From: Verrucomicrobiota bacterium
Lineage (GTDB): Bacteria; Verrucomicrobiota; Verrucomicrobiia; Limisphaerales; UBA9464
Direction of reading: 5' to 3'
Assembly (NCBI GenBank): GCA_947454705.1
Contig: CANGKZ010000004.1
Span: 1 to 64,000, forward strand
DNA: 64,000 nucleotides
This document shows, in pieces, positions 18,420-27,411 of this stretch. A model generated the notes under the pieces. The model was given only the letters and a program-made list of their open reading frames with translations. It was not told the DNA's origin and did not search any database. Each line of letters begins with the position of its first letter. The stretch's first letter is position 1. A program made the position numbers and the translations under genes.

Positions 18420-18656
18420 ATGAGCACCTCCGAATTCACGGTTCTTCGCACCACCCGCACCGCGATCGAAGCCGATGTATTGATCAGTGCGCTTCAAAGC
18501 GCGGGGTTGAACCCGGAGGATCTCCGCGCGTCCGGCCATGTGATCTCCGGCGGGGCGGATTTCTCGTACGCCGTGCGGGTGCCGACCTCCGAACTCAGGG
18601 AGGCGCGGGAAATTCTCACTGCGTTGGAATCCGAGGGGCCTCTCGACAGGGTCTGA
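18420..18656 (+). CDS. DUF2007-like small protein
   Basis: A 78-residue protein beginning MSTSEFTVLRTTRTAIEADV with the compact alpha/beta pattern of the putative signal-transducing DUF2007 family: an N-terminal strand, a helix containing ADVLISALQSAGLNP, a middle loop and the terminal strand-helix VRVPTSELREAREILTALES. The family is small, cytoplasmic and functionally unclear. The ATG is 96 bp after the esterase gene. Confidence 0.7.
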   Translation: MSTSEFTVLRTTRTAIEADVLISALQSAGLNPEDLRASGHVISGGADFSYAVRVPTSELREAREILTALESEGPLDRV

Positions 18657-18958
18657 CTGCGGGATGGGATTTCACCTGCGGTTTTTAGACAAACACTGCG
18701 GGGATGCATCCGGGCGGCGACGGGGAACGTTAGCCCGATGCGGAGACGGGAATAGGCGGGCACCGGGGATTTCCTGTGGTGGGATCCCTCACTCCGGGCT
18801 GGCACTTGCGTCCACGCAAGGATAAGACTGGCTGGTCTCCTGCTGAATTCCCGGATTTTAATCCTCGGGCGTTGGGCTGTGGAGTCGAAGGAAGTCGGTC
18901 GCGGTGTTGGATTCCAATCCTCCCTACCCAGCTCAGACCTGTGCCCGCGGAAAATCGC
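18657..18958. other. Upstream region of the giant surface-protein gene
   Basis: This roughly 300-bp stretch has no independent gene; the plus frame is open from 18776 with a GTG, but shows no signal sequence or homology before 18959. It contains an operator-like palindrome, CTTGCGT-CC-ACGCAAG, at 18805-18820, about 140 bp ahead of the start codon. It could be a regulator site, with no further support. Confidence 0.4.
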
Positions 18959-21900
18959 ATGTATATGAAGGACTCGTCCCGATTCGTTTCCCTTGTTGCC
19001 TCCGCATGCCTGGCCTTGGCCGCCGCGTTTTCGGTTCAAACCTCCTTCGGCGAAGCAGTGAACGGAGTGAGTGCGCGTCGGGTCGACCGGTTTCAATCCC
19101 GTTTGGGCCTCAACCACAAATGGGTGGAGCGACTGATCCAGAGGACGAACGCGATGGGCCGGTTGGAAACCCGGACCAATGCCTACTGGCACTATCAACC
19201 TGGACTTCATTTTCAGGACGCCTCGGGAGCACTGAGGAAATCCGAGGCCACGTGGAGGCGGGTCGACGAAGCGTTTGTGGCGGATTCGATGCAGCACCAG
19301 GTTCGGCTGGCGCCAAGCCTGTCGGGCGATGGTACCACGCAGGTTCGACTGCCCGGGGGGCGGAGCCTGGCGAGTCAAGTGGTCGAGATCCGCTACCGGG
19401 ATCTGGCGTCGGGACGGAGTGCCACACTGGGTCGGGTGAAAAAGAGCCAGGGTCGCATTCTTGAGGCAACCCAGGTGGTGTATCCCGATGCGTTCGATTC
19501 CCTGGCGGCCGACATTCGGTACACGGTGTCCACCCTGGGGATTGAGCAGGACATCATTCTTCGCGAAGCCCCGCCGTTGCCGGAATCGATCGGGTTGAAT
19601 CCGGAGACCACACGGATCGAAGTCCTGACCCGGTTTTCGGACGCAGAATTCGCCACGGTGGAGGCGGCGCGGGTGGATCAAAAATGGAACCCTGCGGGAA
19701 CGCCGGCGGAGATCCGACCGGTCGAGCGGGAGGATGTGGTGATCCGGTTTGGCTCGATGCAGATCGGCCGGGGAAGGGCGTTTGCCCTTGGCGCGGAGTC
19801 CGGGGAATCGCTTCCGGTGGGCAAGCGCTGGATCGTGGAGGACGGGAAGCGCTGTCTGGTGGAGGCGATCGAGTACCGCTCCGCCCGGCCGCAATTGGCG
19901 AAGCTTCCACGCAACGGACGCGCGGTGGCGAGCGCTTCGCCCGGCGAATTGGAATTATCCCCCGGATTCGCCTCGGCGGAATTGCAGCGGGATTTTCAAC
20001 GACCCGGACTGGTGCTGGACTATCTCCAAACCCTCACGCCGCAACCGATACGGGATTTCGTGTTCCAAGGGGACATGACGTATTACATCGATGGCGAACT
20101 ATTCCTCGAGGGCACCACCACGCTCGAGGGCGGGGCGGTGATCAAGTATCCTCCCTTCGCGGGATCCGTTTGGATTCTTGGCCGGCTCGACTGCATGACG
20201 TCGAGCCACCGCCCGGCGATTCTTACCGGCCGGGACGACGACTCGGTGGGGCATCGCATTGATTCCTCCACCGGATTTCTCGCGGGAACCTACGGGAACC
20301 GAGGGCTCGCCTGGTGGTACAGTCCTGATCCGATCGATCTACATGACGTTCGGTTTGTTCACCTGGGGCGCGGATTGGAGATCAACAGCGCCACGGAGAA
20401 TCGGCTTCACAGCCTGCAGATGGTCTCTCGGGTCGATTACTCGAATCCGGCTGATCCAGTGATCTCCAACCGCGGCGAAGGAATTCTGGTCACGGGTGGA
20501 ACCAATCATATTTACAACGTTCTCTTTGCCTATTTGAACCGGGCAATCGTGGGAGCGGCCCCGAATCAGGTGTCGGATGTGAACACGGTGACGCCCGAAA
20601 TGGGGGTGATGGATGTTGCCTATGTCACCGCTGCGGGGTGCTGGTCCTTTTGCAATCCGGCGGTCTCCCTCTATTTGAACGGGGATGAACCCCTGGAGGC
20701 CCCGAAACGCTTCTACCGTTCGTTCTCCAGTCTGCGGATTCGGAATTCAATCATCGGCCGCACCGTTGCTTCGGCGGATCCGAGGTTGGGCGGGCTGGAC
20801 GTATATGCCGATGCCGGTGGAGCAACGATCCCGACCGATCAGCGTCAGACGCAGCTGGATTCGAAGGGAAATTTCTGGCCCGCGGAGATTCTTGAGTTTC
20901 TCGCACCGAGTCTGGCGGGCAGCTATTACCTCAAGCCCCAGGGATCCCCGGTGTATCAGGCATTGTCCGCGGCGCAGGTGCTGGCGGGGGAGACACCGGA
21001 ACTTTCGACCCGGGATTTCACCACCCTTCGTCCGGTGGATCTGCAACCCGAGTACGTAGACGACGTCGTCCTTGGGGATCGGGCGGAAGTCGCTGCGGAT
21101 ACCTGGAGGAGTCCGGGGTACCATTATCCAAGGATTGATTACCTCTCCATTGCCTCGCGTTTCAACAAGAGCGTGACGCTGACCAACGGGGTGTGTCTGG
21201 GCTGGGCCTATGTCTCGGCGGTGGATCTCGGGGCAACCGGGGCTTCCCTGATCAGTGTCGGAACTCCGGAGGCGATGAACCGGATTCTCAATGTCGCCCA
21301 GGTTCAGGAAGGCACGCCGCCGAGTGGCGGTCTCGGGGTGGTGACCGCGTTGAGCGCGTTTCGGGAGGTGAACGGGAGTCCGGTTCAACGAATCAGCTCC
21401 CTGGGTCAGGTGCGCCTCCGCTTCACCGAAGTGAACACCACCGCGGGGGAATTCTTCCTGCTCAACTTGATCGCCGCGTACGGCAACAACGCGGCGTTGC
21501 CGATTCAATCCATCCACATTTCCGACAGTCAGTTTCACGGGGCGCACCTGAATTACTCGCCGATGAACACGGTTCCCGTGTCCGTGGTGCTGAAGAACAA
21601 TCTCTTCAATCGCGGGCTGGTGTGGTTTGGGGTTTCCGGTTGGGGAGGTGCCTACGTGGGAGGGACTCCGGCTCCGCTGGATTTGGAGATCTCTAACAAC
21701 CTGTTCCGACATCTCCACTACCCGCCGAATCCCGAAGTCGGCTGGTTCATCCTGGCCCGCGAAGCACAACCGGCGAAGGCGTGGACGGTGATCGACAACG
21801 TGTTCGATTCAACCGGTGCCCAAATCTGGGGGCCGTTTGCGGGGACCTTTAGCAACAACGGGTTCTCCCCCAATGTGCCGGCGATCGGTGGATTGCCGGT

Positions 21901-24900
21901 GGTGGCAACACCGCAGTACGCGGTGGCGACGGGAGGGCTCGGCGGATGGTATCAGGCGTTGAATCCGCTCTCCGGAACTTCGCCTTTCTCCAACCGGGGA
22001 AGCCGCAGCGCCGCCGCGGCCGGACTCGCCCGGCACACCGCCCGCGCGGACCAGGTGCGGGTGGTGAACGATCCGGTGGACCTGGGCTTTCATTACGTGG
22101 CGTCGCAATCGATGGGAGGAGCGGTCCGGCCTCTGGATTCCGACGGCGACCAGATCCCGGATTATGTGGAGGATGCGAATGAAAACGGGGTGGTGGATTC
22201 CGCCGAGAGCGATCCGCAGAACGCGGTTTCCCCGCCGCGTCGAATGGGCCTCTGGCAGTTCAGCACCCCGGCGTTCGCCTCGGAGGAGGGAGTGCTTCCG
22301 CGTCCAGGGAGCAGTCTTGGGGCGCGACTGGTGGAGTCGTTCGACGGCAATGCCGCCGCGTTCGATGGAGCTTCCCAGCCCCTGGTTTACAATCTTGCCG
22401 AAGCGGATGGACGCCGGAACATCGACTTCCGCTCGGGTTCCATCCGGTTCACCTACGTGCCGGACTGGATGACCACCCCCTCCCGCCGGCCGTCCCGGAC
22501 CCTCGGATTGTTCCAGTGCGGACGGTGGAAGATGATTGTCACCAACGGAGTCTCCTCGCCGGAGATTCATTTGTTTACAACAATAAACGATGGATTGATC
22601 CCCACGCTGATTCTTCCGGTGGATGTTCCCACCTCGTCGGATCTGCCGGCGGGTGAACGCTGGGGATACGAGGTTCAGATCAACTACAACTCGCAGCGCG
22701 TGTGGGCCTCGATCACCAAGGCGATGGACTTGAACGCGAAGTTTCAGCGCGCCTCCGCCTCGGGCATCGTGTCGGATGTGACCGACGATGAGCGCGCCTC
22801 GGGGCTGTGGATCGGAGGGGCTTCCCCGGGCGGTGGTGGTGCAGTTCTGGATGCCGATGGGTTCATCGATCAGTTTGAGACCTTCAACGTGCCGACGGAG
22901 CGGATCATCGTTGGTTTGCCGCCCACGCCGGAGTTCCAGTTCTCGTCCGACTTTGGCGAGCTCTGGAACCGGCTGAGCATGAAGCGGAATTCGATTCGTG
23001 CGACCGACACCGGCGCCGGGCTTCGGCTCGAATGGCTCGCGGCGTGGGAAGGGGATTGGAAGGGAACGAGCCTGACCAACAGTTATCGGATATTCCGCCG
23101 CGACGTGGGAAACCACTACACGCTCTGGGATGGCCCCGAGGTGGAGGTGGTGGGAGTGGATGTGAGGACGAATCGGTGGACCGACACGACGGCGGTTCCG
23201 GGCCGTTTGTATGAGTATCGAATTGGGCGTCTGCAGACCAGTCCGCGCGAGGCCCGCGGCGAAGAGATCTACGAGTACTCGCCCTATGAGCATCCAACTC
23301 TGGTGGCCGGACGGATCGGGGACCCCTTGCTCAATCGCGGTACGGTGTTTCTCGTGATCGAGGAAAGCCTCCTTGATCCCGCCAGCGAGGCCAACACGTC
23401 GTTCCGACCCAACCTCAGGGCGAGCCTGATCGTGTACCGGAATGATCTGTGGCGGGACGGGTGGAAGGTCATCGAGATTCCGGCGAAGCGGATGAATGAC
23501 CTGGATTGGTACCTGCCTTCGGGACGGCAGGCCTGGCACGACAACATGCTGTCGATCAAACAACAGATCCATTCTGTCTGGTCGGCCAATCCTTCCGGGA
23601 ACTATCAGATTGTCCTGCTGGGACGCGTGCCGATTCCCTATTCCGGATATGTGCCCCTGGACGGTCATGGGTATGGCCAGCCTCCGGATCATTCCGGGGC
23701 TTGGCCCGCGGATGTGTTCTACGGGGACATGTCCCATATGGAGTGGCGCGACGCGACCAATCCGATCTTCCCTCCCGGAGCTCCCGGTCAGACACCGAAT
23801 TCCTGCCCGGGTGATTGCGAGGATGCGCATCCGCTGGGCGGGGACGGCTATGGAATCCAGCTGAACTCCGCGGGGGATTTCAAATACGACAACCAGCTGC
23901 TTCCTTCCGACGCCGAGGGCGGCCCTGGTGGACAGTTGGAGATTCCGGTCGGGCGCATCGATTTTGCGGCACTCGAGTATTACGCGAATCCGACCACGCT
24001 CCTTGCCTCGCCCCATTCGACGCCGCGGCTGGCCGAGTATCAGTTGCTGCGCCGGTACCTGGCCAAGGTCCACAACTATAAACTCGGGCTGAGGACCTAT
24101 CCGCAGGGGATTCGTGTGTATGAAGAGGACGGAAACTTTTTCGAGATGGGCTCAACGATTGGCAACATTCTCGACCGGGCCGGCTACGGGCGCGAATCGC
24201 TCAACGTCTTCAAGCAGGACCTCTTTGCCCAAAGCTCGGATATCCTGTGGGGAGTCCACGGTGGTTTTAGCAGCCGGTCCACAATTCAGGGAAGCCGCCC
24301 TGCAAATTACGCCAGCGAGGAACTGGCGACCGGAGCGATCTCGCCGCGATGCGGATTCCTGTTCCTTCGCGGTTCCCATTTTGTGGATTGGAACCTGCTC
24401 GATTCCTTCGGACTCCATTGCCTCGCGCTGTCGAACGACGTGCTTTCGGTTTCCTGGATTGGAGATGCCTACAGCGGCATTTTCTGTGGCCCCTATCAGG
24501 TGGACCCGGTGGCTGCAGGAATGCACCTCGGTGCGATGCAGACGGCCACCTACAACCGGATCAATCTCCAGCAGGTCACCGGCAACTACCTGCTCGGAGA
24601 CCCAACGCTTCGGATGAAGTACATCGCCCCGCCATCCACGGCGACCGCGGTCAAGGTGTGTGGTGTGGCGGCGGGTGCAGGCACTCCCGGGGCGGAGACC
24701 TTCGCGATCGACCTATCGTGGACGGCGTCGTCCGACGTGGTGGACGGATACGCAATCTACCGCAATGAAGCGAACGCCGGCGCGCTGGGGAGCCAGACGG
24801 AATATCGCAAAGCCTCGAACTGGGTTCTCAAGGGCACGGTCTCCGCGGATCAATTGAGCTTCCGCGATGTTTCCGGTGGATTGAGCAGCTATGGCGCGGT

Positions 24901-25012
24901 CGACTACATGGTCCGGGCTGTGGTTCGCGTCCGTACGGGATCAGGCGGCTACTCTTGCCCCTCTTTGGGGAGCGTCGCCACATGCAATCTCACCGCCACC
25001 GTCTGCCCGTAA
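18959..25012 (+). CDS. Giant exported protein: beta-helix, Ca-type repeat, LamG-like and C25-peptidase-like region
   Basis: A 2017-residue protein starting MYMKDSSRFVSLVASACLAL (signal peptide). Order of parts: an N-terminal region of about 350 residues; a parallel beta-helix region with repeated strand turns (FLEGTTTLEGGAVIKYPPF, VSVVLKNNLFNRGLVWFGVS, LEISNNLFRHLHY); a calcium-type segment DSDGDQIPDYVEDANENG; and a concanavalin-like region around FDGNAAAFDGASQPL. From about residue 1460 to 1885 the sequence resembles gingipain-type (C25) cysteine peptidases: GNYQIVLLGRVPIPYSG, DVFYGDM, a WGVHGG histidine, a cysteine in SPRCGFLFLRGSHF and the ending NYLLGDPTLRMKY. An FnIII-like tail ends VCP. 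There is no type IX sorting domain. Likely cell-surface or secreted; substrate unknown. ATG at 18965 is an alternative start. Confidence 0.78.
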   Translation: MYMKDSSRFVSLVASACLALAAAFSVQTSFGEAVNGVSARRVDRFQSRLGLNHKWVERLIQRTNAMGRLETRTNAYWHYQPGLHFQDASGALRKSEATWRRVDEAFVADSMQHQVRLAPSLSGDGTTQVRLPGGRSLASQVVEIRYRDLASGRSATLGRVKKSQGRILEATQVVYPDAFDSLAADIRYTVSTLGIEQDIILREAPPLPESIGLNPETTRIEVLTRFSDAEFATVEAARVDQKWNPAGTPAEIRPVEREDVVIRFGSMQIGRGRAFALGAESGESLPVGKRWIVEDGKRCLVEAIEYRSARPQLAKLPRNGRAVASASPGELELSPGFASAELQRDFQRPGLVLDYLQTLTPQPIRDFVFQGDMTYYIDGELFLEGTTTLEGGAVIKYPPFAGSVWILGRLDCMTSSHRPAILTGRDDDSVGHRIDSSTGFLAGTYGNRGLAWWYSPDPIDLHDVRFVHLGRGLEINSATENRLHSLQMVSRVDYSNPADPVISNRGEGILVTGGTNHIYNVLFAYLNRAIVGAAPNQVSDVNTVTPEMGVMDVAYVTAAGCWSFCNPAVSLYLNGDEPLEAPKRFYRSFSSLRIRNSIIGRTVASADPRLGGLDVYADAGGATIPTDQRQTQLDSKGNFWPAEILEFLAPSLAGSYYLKPQGSPVYQALSAAQVLAGETPELSTRDFTTLRPVDLQPEYVDDVVLGDRAEVAADTWRSPGYHYPRIDYLSIASRFNKSVTLTNGVCLGWAYVSAVDLGATGASLISVGTPEAMNRILNVAQVQEGTPPSGGLGVVTALSAFREVNGSPVQRISSLGQVRLRFTEVNTTAGEFFLLNLIAAYGNNAALPIQSIHISDSQFHGAHLNYSPMNTVPVSVVLKNNLFNRGLVWFGVSGWGGAYVGGTPAPLDLEISNNLFRHLHYPPNPEVGWFILAREAQPAKAWTVIDNVFDSTGAQIWGPFAGTFSNNGFSPNVPAIGGLPVVATPQYAVATGGLGGWYQALNPLSGTSPFSNRGSRSAAAAGLARHTARADQVRVVNDPVDLGFHYVASQSMGGAVRPLDSDGDQIPDYVEDANENGVVDSAESDPQNAVSPPRRMGLWQFSTPAFASEEGVLPRPGSSLGARLVESFDGNAAAFDGASQPLVYNLAEADGRRNIDFRSGSIRFTYVPDWMTTPSRRPSRTLGLFQCGRWKMIVTNGVSSPEIHLFTTINDGLIPTLILPVDVPTSSDLPAGERWGYEVQINYNSQRVWASITKAMDLNAKFQRASASGIVSDVTDDERASGLWIGGASPGGGGAVLDADGFIDQFETFNVPTERIIVGLPPTPEFQFSSDFGELWNRLSMKRNSIRATDTGAGLRLEWLAAWEGDWKGTSLTNSYRIFRRDVGNHYTLWDGPEVEVVGVDVRTNRWTDTTAVPGRLYEYRIGRLQTSPREARGEEIYEYSPYEHPTLVAGRIGDPLLNRGTVFLVIEESLLDPASEANTSFRPNLRASLIVYRNDLWRDGWKVIEIPAKRMNDLDWYLPSGRQAWHDNMLSIKQQIHSVWSANPSGNYQIVLLGRVPIPYSGYVPLDGHGYGQPPDHSGAWPADVFYGDMSHMEWRDATNPIFPPGAPGQTPNSCPGDCEDAHPLGGDGYGIQLNSAGDFKYDNQLLPSDAEGGPGGQLEIPVGRIDFAALEYYANPTTLLASPHSTPRLAEYQLLRRYLAKVHNYKLGLRTYPQGIRVYEEDGNFFEMGSTIGNILDRAGYGRESLNVFKQDLFAQSSDILWGVHGGFSSRSTIQGSRPANYASEELATGAISPRCGFLFLRGSHFVDWNLLDSFGLHCLALSNDVLSVSWIGDAYSGIFCGPYQVDPVAAGMHLGAMQTATYNRINLQQVTGNYLLGDPTLRMKYIAPPSTATAVKVCGVAAGAGTPGAETFAIDLSWTASSDVVDGYAIYRNEANAGALGSQTEYRKASNWVLKGTVSADQLSFRDVSGGLSSYGAVDYMVRAVVRVRTGSGGYSCPSLGSVATCNLTATVCP

Positions 25013-25030
25013 TTCGCGGTGGAAAGTTGG

Positions 25031-26536
25031 TCAGGAAACCCCTTCAACGGAGCCGGTGGATTCGTCGGAATCAATGGCGTCGCCGGTCTTCAGGGTCAAT
25101 TCTGCCTCGAACCCGGAGGGCTTCCGGTTTCGAAACTGCACCGATCCCTGGCAGGCTTCGATGCAGCTGCGGACAATGGCCAGTCCAAGTCCCACACCGC
25201 CGTCTTCGCGGGTTCGGGCGGCGTCCGGGCGGTAGAAGGGTTCGCCGAGACGCGCGAGTGAATCCTCGGGCACCCCGGGACCGAGGTCGCTGATGCGCAA
25301 TCGGACCTGACCAGCGCTCGATTCGGCGGACAATGCGATTGGCCCCGCGGAGCCTGCATAACGAAGCGCATTGCGAACCAGGTTTCCGATCGCCCGGGAA
25401 AGCAGATCGCGGCTCGCGAGGACATGAAGCTCTTGCGGGATTTCTAGGGTGAACCGACCGGCCTGCGGGCATTCGCGGGCCAGGGTTTTTTCCACCAGCG
25501 GACGCAGGTGCACCGATTCCATCGGCAGATCCCGATGACGAAGTCCGGCCTTGGAGAATGAAAGGAGCTCATTCACCAGTCCGGACATGTGTCGAACTTC
25601 CTCCCGCGCATCCTGCACGTACTCGCGGGCGTTGGCATCAAGTCGTTGATCCAAAATGCCGAGGGCCATTTCCAATCGCGCCAGCGGAGAACACAGCTCA
25701 TGGGCGATGTCGCCCAGGAATCGTTTTTGCCCCAGCACGAATCCGCCGAGGCGGGTGGACATCTGATTAATCGCCGTGCCGAGCCGACCCAATTCATCGC
25801 CGCGTCGCTCGCTGACGGCGTCATCGAAATGCCCCTCCGCAATTCGTTCTGTGGCCGCGGTCAATTTTCCAATCGAACGCGTGATGCTGCCCACAAACGG
25901 AATCCACCAGAGCGCGGACACGATCACCACTGCAGAAGCCGCCCAGAGCCATGGCGTGTAATTGAAGAAGAATCCGCCTCCGGAAAGTTGGTTCGATTGA
26001 ATCAGCAGCATCGTCGGCCGGCGTTGCTCCGGATCGGGCAGAAAGGCGTTCACTGCGAGCCAGTAGCGCGTCGGATTCGAGCTCCTCACGAATCCCAGGA
26101 TTCCCTCGGGACCTCCTCGCCGCGGCGGACGCGGCGCGCCGGGTGGAGGGAAGTCGCTTGGAAATCCTTCGCCCCCTTCGAGTCCGCGCGGCGGACGATT
26201 CGAGGGCCGACGTGCCAGAAGTTGCAGCACCTCGTCCGGCAGCTGCGTGCGCGGTCCGGCGAGCACGTCGCCGCTGTTGCGCGCCACCAGGAATTGAACC
26301 CCGTGAATGCTGCTGTAGCGGGCCAGCTCGTCGGTCCATTGCGGGATCGGACGGCTCCGCAGATCCGAGATCAACGATTCCGCCACCGGCTCGGCGCGAT
26401 CCCCAATAAAATGGGAGAACATCCGGTCCATCCGAAACTCCGATCGGATGACCAACACAGTGCAGATGGCCAGGAGCACCAGGTTCAGGAAGAACCAGAT
26501 GATGAACTGCGCGTAGAGCGGGAGTCGGAGCTTCAT
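25031..26536 (-). CDS. CpxA-like sensor histidine kinase
   Basis: The 501-residue kinase has TM1 at about residues 8-31, a periplasmic sensor to about 195, TM2 at about 195-217, a HAMP linker, HisKA with phospho-acceptor H279 in DIAHELCSPLARLE, then an HATPase domain with N box LVRNALRYAG and G boxes DLGPGVPED and GVGLGLAIVRS. The histidine motif is HELCSPL, not the usual HELRTPL. The periplasmic part includes a Pro/Gly/Arg-rich stretch (PSNRPPRGLEGGEG...PPPGAPRPPRRGG, about 111-143). Its start codon overlaps the regulator's stop by 4 bp (ATGA), so the two are translationally coupled. Likely an envelope-stress or surface-condition sensor. Confidence 0.93.
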   Translation of the reverse strand: MKLRLPLYAQFIIWFFLNLVLLAICTVLVIRSEFRMDRMFSHFIGDRAEPVAESLISDLRSRPIPQWTDELARYSSIHGVQFLVARNSGDVLAGPRTQLPDEVLQLLARRPSNRPPRGLEGGEGFPSDFPPPGAPRPPRRGGPEGILGFVRSSNPTRYWLAVNAFLPDPEQRRPTMLLIQSNQLSGGGFFFNYTPWLWAASAVVIVSALWWIPFVGSITRSIGKLTAATERIAEGHFDDAVSERRGDELGRLGTAINQMSTRLGGFVLGQKRFLGDIAHELCSPLARLEMALGILDQRLDANAREYVQDAREEVRHMSGLVNELLSFSKAGLRHRDLPMESVHLRPLVEKTLARECPQAGRFTLEIPQELHVLASRDLLSRAIGNLVRNALRYAGSAGPIALSAESSAGQVRLRISDLGPGVPEDSLARLGEPFYRPDAARTREDGGVGLGLAIVRSCIEACQGSVQFRNRKPSGFEAELTLKTGDAIDSDESTGSVEGVS

Positions 26537-27261
26537 GGCTCGGCGTCGGGATCCACCATCATGTAACCCGCCGCACGCAGCGTGCGGATGAACCGCGGCT
26601 GACGCGGATCGTCGCCGAGTTTCTTCCGCAGCGCGGAGATGTGGACATCAATGGACCGATCGAACACCTCGTAGTTTCGATCCCGGCATTCATCCAGAAG
26701 CTGCTCGCGCGATTTCACCCGTCCCTTGGCCTTGGCCAGCGAAACCAGCAGGTCGAACTCCACCGGGGTCAGCGCAATGGGCCGGTCGCCCAGGATAGCC
26801 GTCCGGGCGGACGGACGCACGTGCAGGTCCCCGACCACCAGATCGGGCGGATCGTCATTCTCGGATTCCGGCTTCGACCGGCCGGTCCGCCGCGTGACCG
26901 CCCGCAGGCGCGCGAGCAATTCGCGGGTGGAAAACGTCTTGGGCAGGTAATCGTCCGCACCGATCTCCAGTCCCACAATCCGGTCGGCCTCGTCGCCGCG
27001 CGCGGTGAGCATCAAAACTGGTACATCGCTCGTGTGCCGGATGCGCTTGAGCACCTCGAAGCCGTCCAATCCCGGCAGCATCAGGTCGAGGATGATGGCC
27101 TGCCAGGGGTGCGAGGTGGCGAGCGTGACCCCCTCGGGACCGGTGTGGACCGCTTCGACGGCGTATCCCATGGGCTCCAGATAGTCCCGGATCAGGCGGC
27201 AAAGCTTCCGGTCGTCGTCGATGACGAGGATTCGGCTGACTTCGTTGGACGAGTTGGGCAT
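26533..27261 (-). CDS. CpxR/OmpR-family response regulator
   Basis: The 242-residue regulator has a receiver domain (DDD at 15-17, phospho-acceptor D59 in IILDLMLPGLDG, invariant lysine in DDYLPKTF) and an OmpR-type winged-helix domain (ALTPVEFDLLVSLAKAKGRV, RSIDVHISALRKKLGDDP, IRTLRAAGYMM). The usual KPF of the fifth receiver loop is KTF here. It is the partner of the overlapping kinase gene. A direct-repeat motif resembling a CpxR box lies 50-70 bp upstream of its start, in the region shared with the divergent YHYH gene, so autoregulation is plausible. Confidence 0.94.
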   Translation of the reverse strand: MPNSSNEVSRILVIDDDRKLCRLIRDYLEPMGYAVEAVHTGPEGVTLATSHPWQAIILDLMLPGLDGFEVLKRIRHTSDVPVLMLTARGDEADRIVGLEIGADDYLPKTFSTRELLARLRAVTRRTGRSKPESENDDPPDLVVGDLHVRPSARTAILGDRPIALTPVEFDLLVSLAKAKGRVKSREQLLDECRDRNYEVFDRSIDVHISALRKKLGDDPRQPRFIRTLRAAGYMMVDPDAEP

Positions 27262-27310
27262 GGCGCGTGTTTGATGGGGATCCTATCGGGCCGGGCGTGG
27301 TTGTCCGCAC

Positions 27311-27331
27311 GATTTACCGCGCCTTAACAAT
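27311..27331. promoter_or_regulatory. Candidate CpxR-type direct-repeat operator
   Basis: GATTTACC-N3-CCTTAACAAT lies between the divergent regulator and YHYH genes. The identical layout, with only the N3 differing, recurs at 34405-34425 ahead of the cotH-like gene. On the reverse strand it reads as two GTTAA/GGTAA half-sites 10 bp apart, the geometry of CpxR/OmpR-family sites. A further CTTAAC lies at 27356-27361. Confidence 0.55.
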
Positions 27332-27411
27332 TTTCCGTGCTTCTCCAAATGCGGACTTAACTGACGGGACGTGAACTGGTGCCAGAACGTCAGCCCTTAA
27401 ACGCCTGTCTT

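Noticed and set aside
18801-18815. Sigma-54 -24/-12 promoter upstream of the surface protein gene (TGGCAC..TTGC)
   Set aside because: TGGCAC and TTGCG are adjacent, without the required 5-nt spacing.
18776-18958. Earlier GTG start for the giant surface protein
   Set aside because: The extra 61 residues are not a signal sequence; MYMKDSSRFVSLV at 18959 is a proper signal peptide start.
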